From contig CAAFPB010000186.1 in assembly GCA_900764725.1 (NCBI GenBank), positions 1 to 48,439 of the forward strand: a DNA stretch of 48,439 bases, written 5' to 3'. Numbering within the stretch: position 1 is the stretch's first letter; each line of letters starts with the position of its first letter. Under the pieces are notes generated by a model. The model saw nothing but the letters and a program-made list of their open reading frames with translations, had not been told where the DNA came from and ran no database searches. Made by a program: the position numbers and the translations under genes. This stretch comes from an uncultured Catenibacterium sp. (lineage in GTDB: Bacteria; Bacillota_I; Bacilli_A; Erysipelotrichales; Coprobacillaceae). Below, piece after piece: positions 7,193 to 15,139 of this stretch.

Positions 7193-7880
7193 AAGATAAC
7201 CTCTTTTCTACAACCTTTGATACTTGTGCAAGTACTGTACAGATAAATAAATAATAACAAGCCATAAAACAATAAACTGCCATCATATGAAGTGACTGTG
7301 TTGCCGCAATTGTTTTACCAACATTAGTCAATTCAGCTAGTCCAATAACAGATAATAATGAAGTATCCTTGATAGATATAATGAACTGGTTGATGATTGA
7401 AGGTAACATTGTTCTTAAAGCCTGTGGTAAGACAATTTTCTTCATTGTTTTACCATAAGTTAAACCAAGTGATCTGGCTGCTTCAATCTGTCCATGATCT
7501 ACTGATTCAATACCTCCTCTTACGATTTCTGCCATATAAGCACCGGCATTAAGTGATAAAGCAACAGTACCTGCAGTAAAGGTACCACCAATATTTAACC
7601 AGCTAAATCCTGTTGGTCTTAACATCTGTCCCAAGCCAAAATAGATAATCAATATTTGTACAAGCATTGGTGTACCACGAATGATATAGATATAAAGGTT
7701 GGCGATTGCCTTTAATATCTTCATAATTATTGACTTACTCTTTGAAGTATTGATTAACCCAACAATGATTCCAATAATTGTCGCAGCCAATAATGATATA
7801 ATTGATAACTCAATAGTAATCACTAGGGCCTGATTGAATCGGCTGGCATAAACTCCTAATTTTCCTAAAAATCCACTCAC
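7182..7880 (-). CDS. Amino-acid ABC transporter permease (HisM/GlnP type)
   Basis: 232 residues starting at GTG 7880 ([15 protein letters not shown]). AAGGGGG lies six bases upstream, and an ATG three bases earlier is followed at once by a stop, so GTG is the start. It has about five membrane segments. The EAA loop that docks the ATPase is [33 protein letters not shown], and [19 protein letters not shown] is the family's hallmark segment. It is first in the operon. It probably works as a homodimer because only one permease gene is present. Confidence 0.92.
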   Translation of the reverse strand: MSGFLGKLGVYASRFNQALVITIELSIISLLAATIIGIIVGLINTSKSKSIIMKILKAIANLYIYIIRGTPMLVQILIIYFGLGQMLRPTGFSWLNIGGTFTAGTVALSLNAGAYMAEIVRGGIESVDHGQIEAARSLGLTYGKTMKKIVLPQALRTMLPSIINQFIISIKDTSLLSVIGLAELTNVGKTIAATQSLHMMAVYCFMACYYLFICTVLAQVSKVVEKRLSYGK

Positions 7881-7977
7881 ATGAATCCCCCTTTTCTTGT
7901 ATGTCTATAAATTACACCTATTCATACTGTATGTCAAAGATTTTTTATCACTATGAAAATATATTATTAATATTGTA

Positions 7978-8008
7978 TTAAAAAAGAAACAAAGTTATAC
8001 TTTGTTTC
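7978..8008 (-). terminator. Terminator of the MATE gene
   Basis: On the minus strand GAAACAAAG, loop TATAA, CTTTGTTTC and T6: a perfect 9-bp stem. Confidence 0.85.
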
Positions 8009-8012
8009 CTAG

Positions 8013-9350
8013 TTAAGCATCAAAGTGATGCTTTTTGAAATGTTTGTAGTAAATAATAAAGAGTATTGAAGTGACAAACCAAGTGACTGGATAAGAGACA
8101 ACAACACCTTTAATAGTTGGGTAGTGCGGTGAAACAAATGTCAACCAGGCAATACGTAGTACGCATATTCCTAGACATACTAATACCATTGGTTTAATTG
8201 ATTCCCCACATCCCCTCATTGTACCTGAGAATATTTCTACACAACAATATAAGAAATAAAATGGCATTAAGAACAACATCAAGCTATAACATTCTTCAAT
8301 GATATGTGGATCTGATGAGAATATCCTTGTGATATAACTTCCTGATAAGCATAAAATTGCACTCATTGAGATAGACATAATTAATGCCATAGCCAGAGCT
8401 GTTTTTGTCCCTTTCTTGATACGATCATGAAGATGAGCTCCATAGTTTTGTCCACTAAATGTTGTGATGGCTGCACCAATAGCTGCGATCATCATCCAAA
8501 ACAGAGCATCTATTTTTACATAGACAGACCATGAAGCGATAGTCTGAGTTCCAAAGGCGTTGATATGGCTCTGTAAAACAATGTTGGATATATTAAACAT
8601 TGTTGATTGAAGCCCTGCTGGTGCACCAATCATAATAATCTTCTTGAGTACTGGTAGATGAAACTTCATCTTTGATAAAGTGAGTTTATAGACTTCTTGA
8701 GTACGCATCAATTGAATAGTAACTAATACTGCACAGACAAATTGGGCGATGACTGTCGCAATAGCTGCACCTGCAATACCATGGTGGAAGATGACTACAA
8801 AGATAAAGTCAAAGACAACATTCACAATACTACATATAATTAAGTAATAGAGTGGTCTTTTACTGTCCCCTACCGCTCTTAAGATTCCTGCACCAATGTT
8901 GTAGATTGCACCTGGAATCATACATAAGAAGTAAAGCTGTATATAGAGAGTAGCGTCGTTTAAGATATCATGTGGTGTACCAATGGCATCCAAACATTGA
9001 TATGAGAAAAATAAACCAAACAGCATCATGAGTATACCACTTACAATTGCAAGTATATAAGAAGTATGAACTGCTTGATGGATCTTCTTTTCATTTTGTG
9101 CACCGTAGTATTGGGCGATAACTACAGAAGCACCTGTAGATAAACCTACATAGAAGTTAACGATTAAACTCGTTAAGTTTCCTGTTGAACCTACTGCAGC
9201 AAGTGCACTTGTGCCACATGCCTGTCCAACAATGATTGTATCAACAGTGTTATATAACTGTTGAAAGAAACTTCCTATAAGAATAGGAAAAAAGAAAAAG
9301 AGTAATTGTTTCCAGATGACTCCCTTAGTGAAATCTTGTGTCTGATTCAT
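8013..9350 (-). CDS. MATE family efflux transporter
   Basis: 445 residues and about 12 membrane segments. The N-terminus (FTKGVIWKQLLFFFFPILIGSFFQQLYNTVDTIIVGQACG) is the classic MATE start, with the VDTIIVG motif in the first helix; the second half repeats the fold around IGAPAGLQSTMFNISNIVLQ. It belongs to the Na+- or H+-coupled multidrug exporters of Firmicutes (DinF/NorM-like); no substrate can be assigned. ATG 9350 has AGGAGG seven to nine bases upstream. It is divergent from the RpiR-type regulator at 9467, which might control it, though such regulators usually govern sugar genes. Confidence 0.92.
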   Translation of the reverse strand: MNQTQDFTKGVIWKQLLFFFFPILIGSFFQQLYNTVDTIIVGQACGTSALAAVGSTGNLTSLIVNFYVGLSTGASVVIAQYYGAQNEKKIHQAVHTSYILAIVSGILMMLFGLFFSYQCLDAIGTPHDILNDATLYIQLYFLCMIPGAIYNIGAGILRAVGDSKRPLYYLIICSIVNVVFDFIFVVIFHHGIAGAAIATVIAQFVCAVLVTIQLMRTQEVYKLTLSKMKFHLPVLKKIIMIGAPAGLQSTMFNISNIVLQSHINAFGTQTIASWSVYVKIDALFWMMIAAIGAAITTFSGQNYGAHLHDRIKKGTKTALAMALIMSISMSAILCLSGSYITRIFSSDPHIIEECYSLMLFLMPFYFLYCCVEIFSGTMRGCGESIKPMVLVCLGICVLRIAWLTFVSPHYPTIKGVVVSYPVTWFVTSILFIIYYKHFKKHHFDA

Positions 9351-9466
9351 GATATTTCCTCCTGAAGATTAATACATGATATCATAGAAAGAGAATAAAA
9401 GATATCTTGTCATTTACTCTTTTAATCAAAGAAAATTACATTAAAATAGAAGAAGAGGTGAAGCCC

Positions 9467-10255
9467 ATGATACTAGATATATCACAAGAAAATAAGTATA
9501 CAGAAACTGAAAAAGAAGTGATTGATTATTTAATGAATCACTTAGATTTATTAGAAGAGTTGTCTATCAATGATCTTGCGAAAAAGACTTATACATCTAA
9601 TGCGACTATTATTAGATTATGCCGTAAGGCAGGTTATAGTGGTTATAAGGCTTTAAAGGTAGATTTAATTAAAGAGAGAGAAGCGAATAAGTATATTATA
9701 GAGAGTGTGGATTATACAACACCTTTTCAGTTTAATGAAACTACAGAAGAGATTATGAAGAATATGTTTTCTTTGTATCAGGAGAGTATTAAACAGGTAT
9801 ATTCAAGTCTAGATATAAATGTATTAAAGTCTATGGCACATAAGATTATTCATAAGAAACGTATCTTTTTGTTTAGTTATGGAGATACGCAGACTACAGT
9901 CATTAATTTTGCGAATAAGTTAGTAAAAGTAAATATATTCCCTACTCTTGCGACACAATTCGGAGAAGAGAGACATATTTCAAAACGTATGAATAAAGAT
10001 GATTACGCACTTATTATTAGTTATAGAGGACAAGAAAGATTATTAGAGTGTGTTCAGACACTCACTAAAAACCATGTGAGAATAGGTCTTATTACTGCGA
10101 ATAAGAAGAATTCTTTAATGCCTTATAGTAATGATTTGATTGTGATTCCTAATTGTGAGAAAGAGAATAGAATTAGTACATTCTATTCACAGCTCGCATT
10201 TCAGTATGTACTAAGTAATCTTTATGCAATTATATATCATCAAGTAAATGATTGA
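9467..10255 (+). CDS. MurR/RpiR family transcriptional regulator
   Basis: 262 residues from ATG 9467 (MILDISQENKYTETEKEV), seven bases after GAGGTG; the longer reading from 9407 lacks an RBS. The N-terminal helix-turn-helix (25-75) has INDLAKKTYTSNATIIRLCRKAGYSGYKALK, the RpiR hallmark. The C-terminal half is a SIS sugar-phosphate-binding domain (about 110-240: IFLFSYGDTQTTVINFANKL, DDYALIISYRGQERLLECVQ). The SIS serine motif is weak (SYRGQ instead of SxSG), so the ligand may differ from the usual sugar phosphates. No sugar gene is adjacent. Its target may be the divergent MATE gene or a distant locus. Confidence 0.85.
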   Translation: MILDISQENKYTETEKEVIDYLMNHLDLLEELSINDLAKKTYTSNATIIRLCRKAGYSGYKALKVDLIKEREANKYIIESVDYTTPFQFNETTEEIMKNMFSLYQESIKQVYSSLDINVLKSMAHKIIHKKRIFLFSYGDTQTTVINFANKLVKVNIFPTLATQFGEERHISKRMNKDDYALIISYRGQERLLECVQTLTKNHVRIGLITANKKNSLMPYSNDLIVIPNCEKENRISTFYSQLAFQYVLSNLYAIIYHQVND

Positions 10256-10372
10256 ACTTTTAGTTCTTTATAATTATCATTTAGATAAGAATAAGGGAAC
10301 ATTTGTTTCTAAACATATACGAACTGTTTCTTTGTAAGATCATCTGTGATAAATATACGATGAGGTGATAAC

Positions 10373-10798
10373 ATGAATAAAGAAGATGTATTAAAGTTAG
10401 AAGAAGAATTAAACTTTGATGAGTTTGATGCTTATTATATTGGGAATGAAATAGTAAAGAAAACACCTAAACCAGTACGTATTAGAATTGTGTTAGATGG
10501 TGATATTGTATTCCAATACTTAATGCCTGGGAAAAAGGGTGTAGAGTGGTTGGATAGAAAGCAGAATACAGTGGAACGTTATCAACATAGTTCTTATTAT
10601 GTATATTTAGATCAGCAGGAAAAACATATATATGATGAGAATGATGCGAGTATTGCGATATGTGGTGGAGGTTTTCCACTTATTATTAAAGGTGAGTTAC
10701 GTGGTTGTGTGATTGTATCAGGACTTGCGCACGATGAGGATCATCAATTGATTATCAATACATTGAGAGGATATAAGAATGAAGGCATTTGCGACTGA
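10373..10798 (+). CDS. UPF0303/GlcG-HbpS family protein (heme-degrading-domain-like)
   Basis: 141 residues. Residues 1-20 form a helix (NKEDVLKLEEELNFDEFDA). Next come IGNEIVKKTPKPVRIRIVLDGDIVFQYLM, a basic LDRKQNTVERYQHSS segment, and the C-terminal DASIAICGGGFPLIIKGELRGCVIVSGLAHDEDHQLIINTL. The G-G-G-F-P and GLAHDEDH motifs mark the UPF0303/HbpS-like fold, sometimes labelled heme-degrading-domain protein; the biochemical role of this branch is not settled. It overlaps the downstream HAD gene by 20 bp, so the two are translated together. ATG 10373 follows a GAGGTG site. Confidence 0.8.
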   Translation: MNKEDVLKLEEELNFDEFDAYYIGNEIVKKTPKPVRIRIVLDGDIVFQYLMPGKKGVEWLDRKQNTVERYQHSSYYVYLDQQEKHIYDENDASIAICGGGFPLIIKGELRGCVIVSGLAHDEDHQLIINTLRGYKNEGICD

Positions 10799-11501
10799 TT
10801 TAGATGGAACTTTAGTTCATAATAAGAAGGTAAAAGAAATAGATAAAAAAGCGATTCAAGATTTTCAAAAGGAGGATCTATTTGGAGTCTGTACAGGAAG
10901 ACCACTAAGCTGTTTATATGATGTAGAAGGTATTCCTTTTGATTTCTATATTATGTGTACAGGGGCATTACTACTAGATAAGAATAGAAATGTGATAGAA
11001 GAACATCTATTAGACAAAGAACTTGTAAGAGATATATTTAATCATTATAGAGAACATGCCAATATTATTGTACAGACAGAAAGTGTATCTCATTTCTATT
11101 ATACTGGTTTTCTTGATATTCCTACTTTGACTAAAATAAAGAGTTTTGAGGAGATTCATGATTCAAAGTTCTATAGTATATCTTTAGTGTTTGATACCAA
11201 TGAAGAGGCTTCAACATTTGTATCAGATGTACATGATAGATATCCTATGGTATCTGGTTATCAGAATAAAGATGTGATTGATATCGTATTAAAGGGTATT
11301 TCTAAGGGAACGGGTGTAAAGGCAATTAAAAAACATTTTAATGCGGATGAAATGTTTGGTATTGGAGATTCTTATAATGATTTACCTTTATTTAAGGCAA
11401 GTGATCATAGTTTTACTTTCCATAGTTCTCCTGATAGTGTAAAGGAACAAGTCACTGATATCGTAGATAGTGTCAGTGAAGCTATTTATAAAGTGTTGTA
11501 G
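10779..11501 (+). CDS. Cof-type HAD-IIB phosphatase
   Basis: 240 residues with the HAD motifs in order: motif I FATDLDGTL (nucleophile D7, acid/base D9), motif II region GVCTGRP, Lys in motif III near IVLKGISKGTGVKAIKKHF, and motif IV FGIGDSYNDLPLF. The cap between about 80 and 180 is type C2B, as in Cof/YidA sugar-phosphate and flavin-phosphate phosphatases. The substrate is unknown. It overlaps the UPF0303 gene and ends in its own terminator, forming a two-gene unit. Confidence 0.87.
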   Translation: MKAFATDLDGTLVHNKKVKEIDKKAIQDFQKEDLFGVCTGRPLSCLYDVEGIPFDFYIMCTGALLLDKNRNVIEEHLLDKELVRDIFNHYREHANIIVQTESVSHFYYTGFLDIPTLTKIKSFEEIHDSKFYSISLVFDTNEEASTFVSDVHDRYPMVSGYQNKDVIDIVLKGISKGTGVKAIKKHFNADEMFGIGDSYNDLPLFKASDHSFTFHSSPDSVKEQVTDIVDSVSEAIYKVL

Positions 11502-11526
11502 GCAGAGAGTAATCTCTGTCTTTTTT
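11502..11526 (+). terminator. Terminator of the UPF0303-HAD unit
   Basis: GCAGAGA, loop GTAA, TCTCTGT then CTTTTTTG, beginning right after the TAG stop. Confidence 0.85.
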
Positions 11527-11551
11527 GTGCACATATTAAAAAAGTAAATAT

Positions 11552-11569
11552 GTGATACATAGTCATTAC
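11552..11569. repeat. 18-bp direct repeat, left copy
   Basis: GTGATACATAGTCATTAC, identical to 12770-12787. The first bases also form the right arm of a small inverted repeat (CACATATT 11530-11537 with AATATGTG 11547-11554). Together the two direct copies bracket the coiled-coil and HIRAN genes. Confidence 0.9.
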
Positions 11570-11671
11570 GCAAAAAAATATTTGAACACCTATAAATAGA
11601 CTTTATGAGAGCCTTACTCGAAACATTATTTTGATGAAAGTTGTATGATGTAGTTAAGGAGGAAAGGTGCT

Positions 11672-12343
11672 ATGTCTACTACAACAAACTACTTAATTAA
11701 TCTTTATAGAAGTTTAATCATTGAGCGGGATGAATTGAAGAAACAAGCCGAAAAGAATCAAAAAGATAATTATCAAACATATGCTGATTTGTATAAGGAG
11801 TATTATGGATTGATGGTTGATTGTATCTTCTTTAAGAAAAGAATTGCGTATTGTCAGAGATGTAAGAATCATCATATCAAGATATATAAGGAAGAGTTAG
11901 AAGGCTATATGGATGCTGTGAAGGAAGATTATATGCATGAGTTAGAGGAACTAAGAACTCATAAGAAAAGAGTGAAACAGCATTTAAATGATGAAGATAT
12001 GAAACAGGCAAAGAAGATATTCAAGAGAATTATTAAAAGAATAGATCAAGACAATCCTTTATGGGAACGTACTCTTGAATCATATAGATATAATAATTTG
12101 AATGATTTAAAGGATATAGAAATGTTGGTGGATTATGATAAACAATCCATTAGAAAAAACTTAGACAGTACCTATTTCACAACACAAATAGAAAGTGTTA
12201 AAAAAGAAATAGAGTCTATTAAGAATAGAGAACCTAAAATAACGAAAGAGTATCTAGAAAAGAAAATCATGATATACAAATTGTATAAATATAATTTAGA
12301 TAAACAATATTCCTGTTTTGAAAAAGTGATGCATGCATGTTAG
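11672..12343 (+). CDS. Coiled-coil protein of unknown function
   Basis: 223 residues, Lys/Glu-rich and almost wholly helical. The N-terminal coiled coil is about 8-35 (LYRSLIIERDELKKQAEKNQ) and the middle is about 90-150 (HELEELRTHKKRVKQHL, MKQAKKIFKRIIKRID). The C-terminal helices are about 185-215 (TTQIESVKKEIESIKNREP). A CQRCKNHH motif (about 68-75) could bind a metal. No signal peptide or membrane segment is seen. It has a strong RBS (AAGGAGGAAAGG) and is followed after 12 bp by a HIRAN-domain gene, so they form an operon. I do not recognise the family; an accessory or defence role is only suggested by the partner and by the flanking direct repeats. Confidence 0.6.
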   Translation: MSTTTNYLINLYRSLIIERDELKKQAEKNQKDNYQTYADLYKEYYGLMVDCIFFKKRIAYCQRCKNHHIKIYKEELEGYMDAVKEDYMHELEELRTHKKRVKQHLNDEDMKQAKKIFKRIIKRIDQDNPLWERTLESYRYNNLNDLKDIEMLVDYDKQSIRKNLDSTYFTTQIESVKKEIESIKNREPKITKEYLEKKIMIYKLYKYNLDKQYSCFEKVMHAC

Positions 12344-12355
12344 GAGGAAGCATTT

Positions 12356-12742
12356 ATGGATAATATGAAAGATATGATTTTAGAAGCAGTAGAAATGAAT
12401 GGGATAGAGAATGTGGTTATGCCTTTAATGAATGAAATCTTCTTGTCTTTTACTGATATTGCAGGAACACGTTATTGCGATAATCAGGATATATTTAAAG
12501 GACTTGAGAAAAATGTACCCCTTCTATTAGAAAGAGAAGCAGATAATAAATATGATAGTAATGCGATTAAAGTACTTACAATAGATGGTGAAAAGCTTGG
12601 GTATATTCCTAAAAGAGAAAATGGTGTTTTTTGTAGATTAATGGATGCAGGTAAGATACTTCATGCAAGGGTGTATTCATGTTATATAGACTGTTATAAT
12701 CAGTGGCGTGTCTCTATTAAGATTTGTATGATTGATTTCTAG
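12356..12742 (+). CDS. Stand-alone HIRAN-domain protein
   Basis: 128 residues. Residues about 35-125 match the HIRAN fold: an FTDIAGTRYCD start, then VPLLLEREADNKYDSNAIKV, GEKLGYIPKRENGVFCRLMDAGK, and the last strand WRVSIKICMI. HIRAN domains bind single-stranded or modified 3' DNA ends. In eukaryotes they sit on Rad5/HLTF helicases; in bacteria they occur alone or with nucleases, often in phage and defence settings. No catalytic domain is attached, so it probably guides or recruits a partner, perhaps the upstream coiled-coil protein. The RBS AGGAGGAAG overlaps the stop of that gene. Confidence 0.8.
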   Translation: MDNMKDMILEAVEMNGIENVVMPLMNEIFLSFTDIAGTRYCDNQDIFKGLEKNVPLLLEREADNKYDSNAIKVLTIDGEKLGYIPKRENGVFCRLMDAGKILHARVYSCYIDCYNQWRVSIKICMIDF

Positions 12743-12769
12743 TTATTCAGATAATAGAGAACAGAATAA

Positions 12770-12787
12770 GTGATACATAGTCATTAC
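12770..12787. repeat. 18-bp direct repeat, right copy
   Basis: An exact second copy of the 18-mer at 11552-11569. It contains the last stop codon (12784-12786, minus strand) of the decayed antitoxin gene, so the repeat sits exactly at a gene end. Confidence 0.9.
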
Positions 12788-13763
12788 ATGATAATATCAT
12801 GAATATAGTGATTAATTCCTTCTCTATGAGAGAAGTCATATTGTTTATGTAATGTTTGGAAATAGTTTCTTATGTTTTCTTCTGAGATAGGTTCATGAGA
12901 AGGAACTGTTCCTTCATAACCTTTTCTAGCTAATATCCAAGGATCCTGTGTATGAGTGATAGTTTCTAATACTTTAGCGCTATAAAGACCATATGTATGA
13001 ATGACTAGATCAATGATATGACATTCCTCTTCACTTAATGTATTCACTAATCCTTCAAATAATACAAATCAATCATCATCAATAGGATTAAAACTGAATT
13101 GTTTGAATAAATGATAAACATCAGGATAGACAGGACCATGAACCCATGCCTGTGATTGTTCTATAAATACAGGATGATCATATAAGGCATAAGAGGTTCC
13201 CTGAATCAAATAAAGAAGTTTTTGAAGCATCAACGGTGTAACTTCATTTAATTCTTTAAACAGATAGGCAATGACCTGTCTCATCTTATCTGATAATACA
13301 AATAATTCTTGTAGATTACTCACTGCTTCTTGTGACTTCTTATAAGAAGCAGGAGTAATCTTATTTTTATTTTCTTCTAATTTCTTATTGAAATAATCAG
13401 GAGAAAGTAAAGTTTTTTTCATGATATTGGAATACTCAAGAGAAGGAACCTGTCCATCTAGATATCTACTTCACCAAAACCTAGAACCAATGCGAGAGGA
13501 CCTTTCCCAATATCATATATCTTTAATAGTTTGTTTATTTCTTCAATAGTAATTAGATTCTCTTTCTCTCTATACTGTAAATCTATTTCTTTAATATTTT
13601 GATCAAGTAAACCTGGTATAGATATTTCTTCACCACATTCATTACATATTGCGATAGTGATTAAGAAAGAATATTCTTTATCTTTAATTACTTTCTTCAT
13701 TTCCTGTTTCTTTAGTGTATAAGTTGTTTCTTTTCTGCAGTTTATACAATAAGTTTTCTTCAT
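12784..13763 (-). pseudogene. Decayed zinc-finger/HTH/SocA (Panacea, DUF4065) antitoxin
   Basis: Three pieces make one gene of about 326 codons. Piece 1 (13763-13458) has a YgiT-type zinc finger (CINCRKE, then CNECGEEIS) and the first half of an HTH (IEEINKLLKIYDIGKGPLALVLGFGE), then stops. In another frame the HTH continues as SRYLDGQVPSLEYSNI into piece 2 (from 13422), which carries LSDKMRQVIAYLF, LMLQKLLYLIQG and AWVHGPVYPDVYHLF, the SocA/DUF4065 core. It stops at an in-frame TGA at about 13069-13071. Piece 3 (13047-12784, same frame as piece 2) ends the domain: SEEECHIIDLVIHTYGLYSAKVLETITH. So there is one frameshift near 13466 and one nonsense codon. Family members neutralise many unrelated toxins. 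No toxin partner is left beside it. Confidence 0.85.
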
Positions 13764-13875
13764 GTTCTCGTCTCCTTGATGATATGATTTTCATTATTTC
13801 GTATCATTATTATGCTATGAGTATAATAGAAAATCATCAAAAAGAGACTAACTACCGATCATTATCCTGAATAGC

Positions 13876-13904
13876 GAAAAAGTAGAACACAGTTCTACTT
13901 TTTC
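13876..13904. terminator. Terminator of the levR-rpoN transcript
   Basis: A 13-bp perfect inverted repeat (GAAAAAGTAGAAC / GTTCTACTTTTTC) overlapping the rpoN stop codon. It is T-rich on the minus strand. Confidence 0.85.
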
Positions 13905-15139
13905 ATATGCTTTCTACCAGATGCATCTGGAATATTTAATTCTGATCGGTATTTTGCAACTGTTCTTCTAGATATTTCAATACCTTTTTCTTTTAATAGA
14001 TTGGTGATTTTCTGGTCACTTAAAGGTTTTTTCTTATCTTCATTATCAATAACTTCTTTTATTGTATCTTTAATAGAATCAACTGAAGTATCTTCTGTTC
14101 CCTTTGGAATCAGATCACTTAGAAGAATAAAGCCTTTATCACAATATATATATTTATCCTTAATTGCTCTACTGATAGTAGATTCATGTACTCCAAGTAA
14201 CATAGCTAAGTCCTTTTGCATGAGTGGATGGCAGGTTCCTCCATTCTCAAAGAAGTCCTGCTGGTAATCTAATAAAAAGACCGCAATATCATATATAAGA
14301 TTCTTTCTTTGGGTGAGACATTGTTGGAGCCAAGAAACTTGTTTAAGCTTTGATTCTATATATTTCTTAGTTTCTTTGTTTTCATCAAGAGATAAATAGC
14401 TTGTATTGATGTTTAAATCCTTATAGATTGCAGGGTTTAATTGTACAACACCATCTTTGATTAGAATATCAGGTATAGGATAATTCACTTCAACAGAAGA
14501 ACTAAAACCACTCGCTGGACGGGGATTTAATGTAAGGATGATCTGTAGTAGTTGTCTTACTTTGTTTTGTGATATGCCAAGTTTCTTAGAAACAGCATGA
14601 TAGTGATTTTTAGAAAGATCTTCTAAACATTCATCTATGAGAGTTTTTGTTAAAAGAATGTCTTCTGTTTCTTCGAGGCGCTCTAATTGAAGAAGTAAAC
14701 ACTCTTTAAGAGTTGTAGCACCAAGCCCAGGAGGTTCTAGCTTGGATAATGCATTTTTAGCTTCTAAGTACTCTTTCTCATCACACTTTAGATAAGTACA
14801 GATATCATTTATTGAGAGACGTAGATATCCATTATCATCTAATAAATCCACAAGAGATTCTACTAATTCTTTATTGTCTATATCCTTGTTTAGTAATTGC
14901 CAATGAATGGCTTCTTTTAATGTTGGTTCAGTTTTTCTAGATAAACTATCAATATCAAATTCTTTTCCTATATCAGAAGTGTTTTCTATCATATCATCAG
15001 TATCTATTAATGGATTTTCAAAAGAAATCTTCTCTATGTGAGCTAAAAGCTGTTCTACATCCATCTGTAAGATCTGATTCTTTTCTATTTGTTTCTGATA
15101 TATTTGATGTTTTTGACTATGTTTAAGTTCAAGCTTCAT
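13895..15139 (-). CDS. rpoN: RNA polymerase sigma-54 factor
   Basis: 414 residues. Region I at the N-terminus is Gln/Leu-rich (LKHSQKHQIYQKQIEKNQILQMDVEQLLAHI) and contacts the activator. The core-binding domain covers about 75-250 (LKEAIHWQLL, LEPPGLGATTLKECLLLQLERL, GISQNKVRQLLQIILTLNPRPASGF). The DNA-binding part has the HTH (LAMLLGVHESTISRAIKDKYIYC) and the RpoN box RRTVAKYRSELNIP near the C-terminus, which reads the -24 element. Its first 11 bases overlap the end of the LevR-type activator gene, so both are made together. In Firmicutes sigma-54 mostly serves sugar PTS operons, matching the three -24/-12 promoters nearby. Confidence 0.95.
   Translation of the reverse strand: MKLELKHSQKHQIYQKQIEKNQILQMDVEQLLAHIEKISFENPLIDTDDMIENTSDIGKEFDIDSLSRKTEPTLKEAIHWQLLNKDIDNKELVESLVDLLDDNGYLRLSINDICTYLKCDEKEYLEAKNALSKLEPPGLGATTLKECLLLQLERLEETEDILLTKTLIDECLEDLSKNHYHAVSKKLGISQNKVRQLLQIILTLNPRPASGFSSSVEVNYPIPDILIKDGVVQLNPAIYKDLNINTSYLSLDENKETKKYIESKLKQVSWLQQCLTQRKNLIYDIAVFLLDYQQDFFENGGTCHPLMQKDLAMLLGVHESTISRAIKDKYIYCDKGFILLSDLIPKGTEDTSVDSIKDTIKEVIDNEDKKKPLSDQKITNLLKEKGIEISRRTVAKYRSELNIPDASGRKHMKK

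Noticed and set aside
10256..10372. A riboswitch before the UPF0303 gene
   Set aside because: The 117-bp region shows only a weak GAAC/GTTC hairpin and an ordinary RBS, with no conserved aptamer pattern that I can recognise.
11530..11554. Transposon terminal inverted repeat ends around the coiled-coil/HIRAN cassette
   Set aside because: The small inverted repeat occurs only on the left side; the right copy of the 18-mer has no matching arm, and there is no transposase.
13047..13071. TGA read as an amino acid (recoding as in Mollicutes) in the SocA-type gene
   Set aside because: Many intact genes here end in TGA and use TGG for Trp, and the same gene has a second lesion (frameshift), so decay is simpler.
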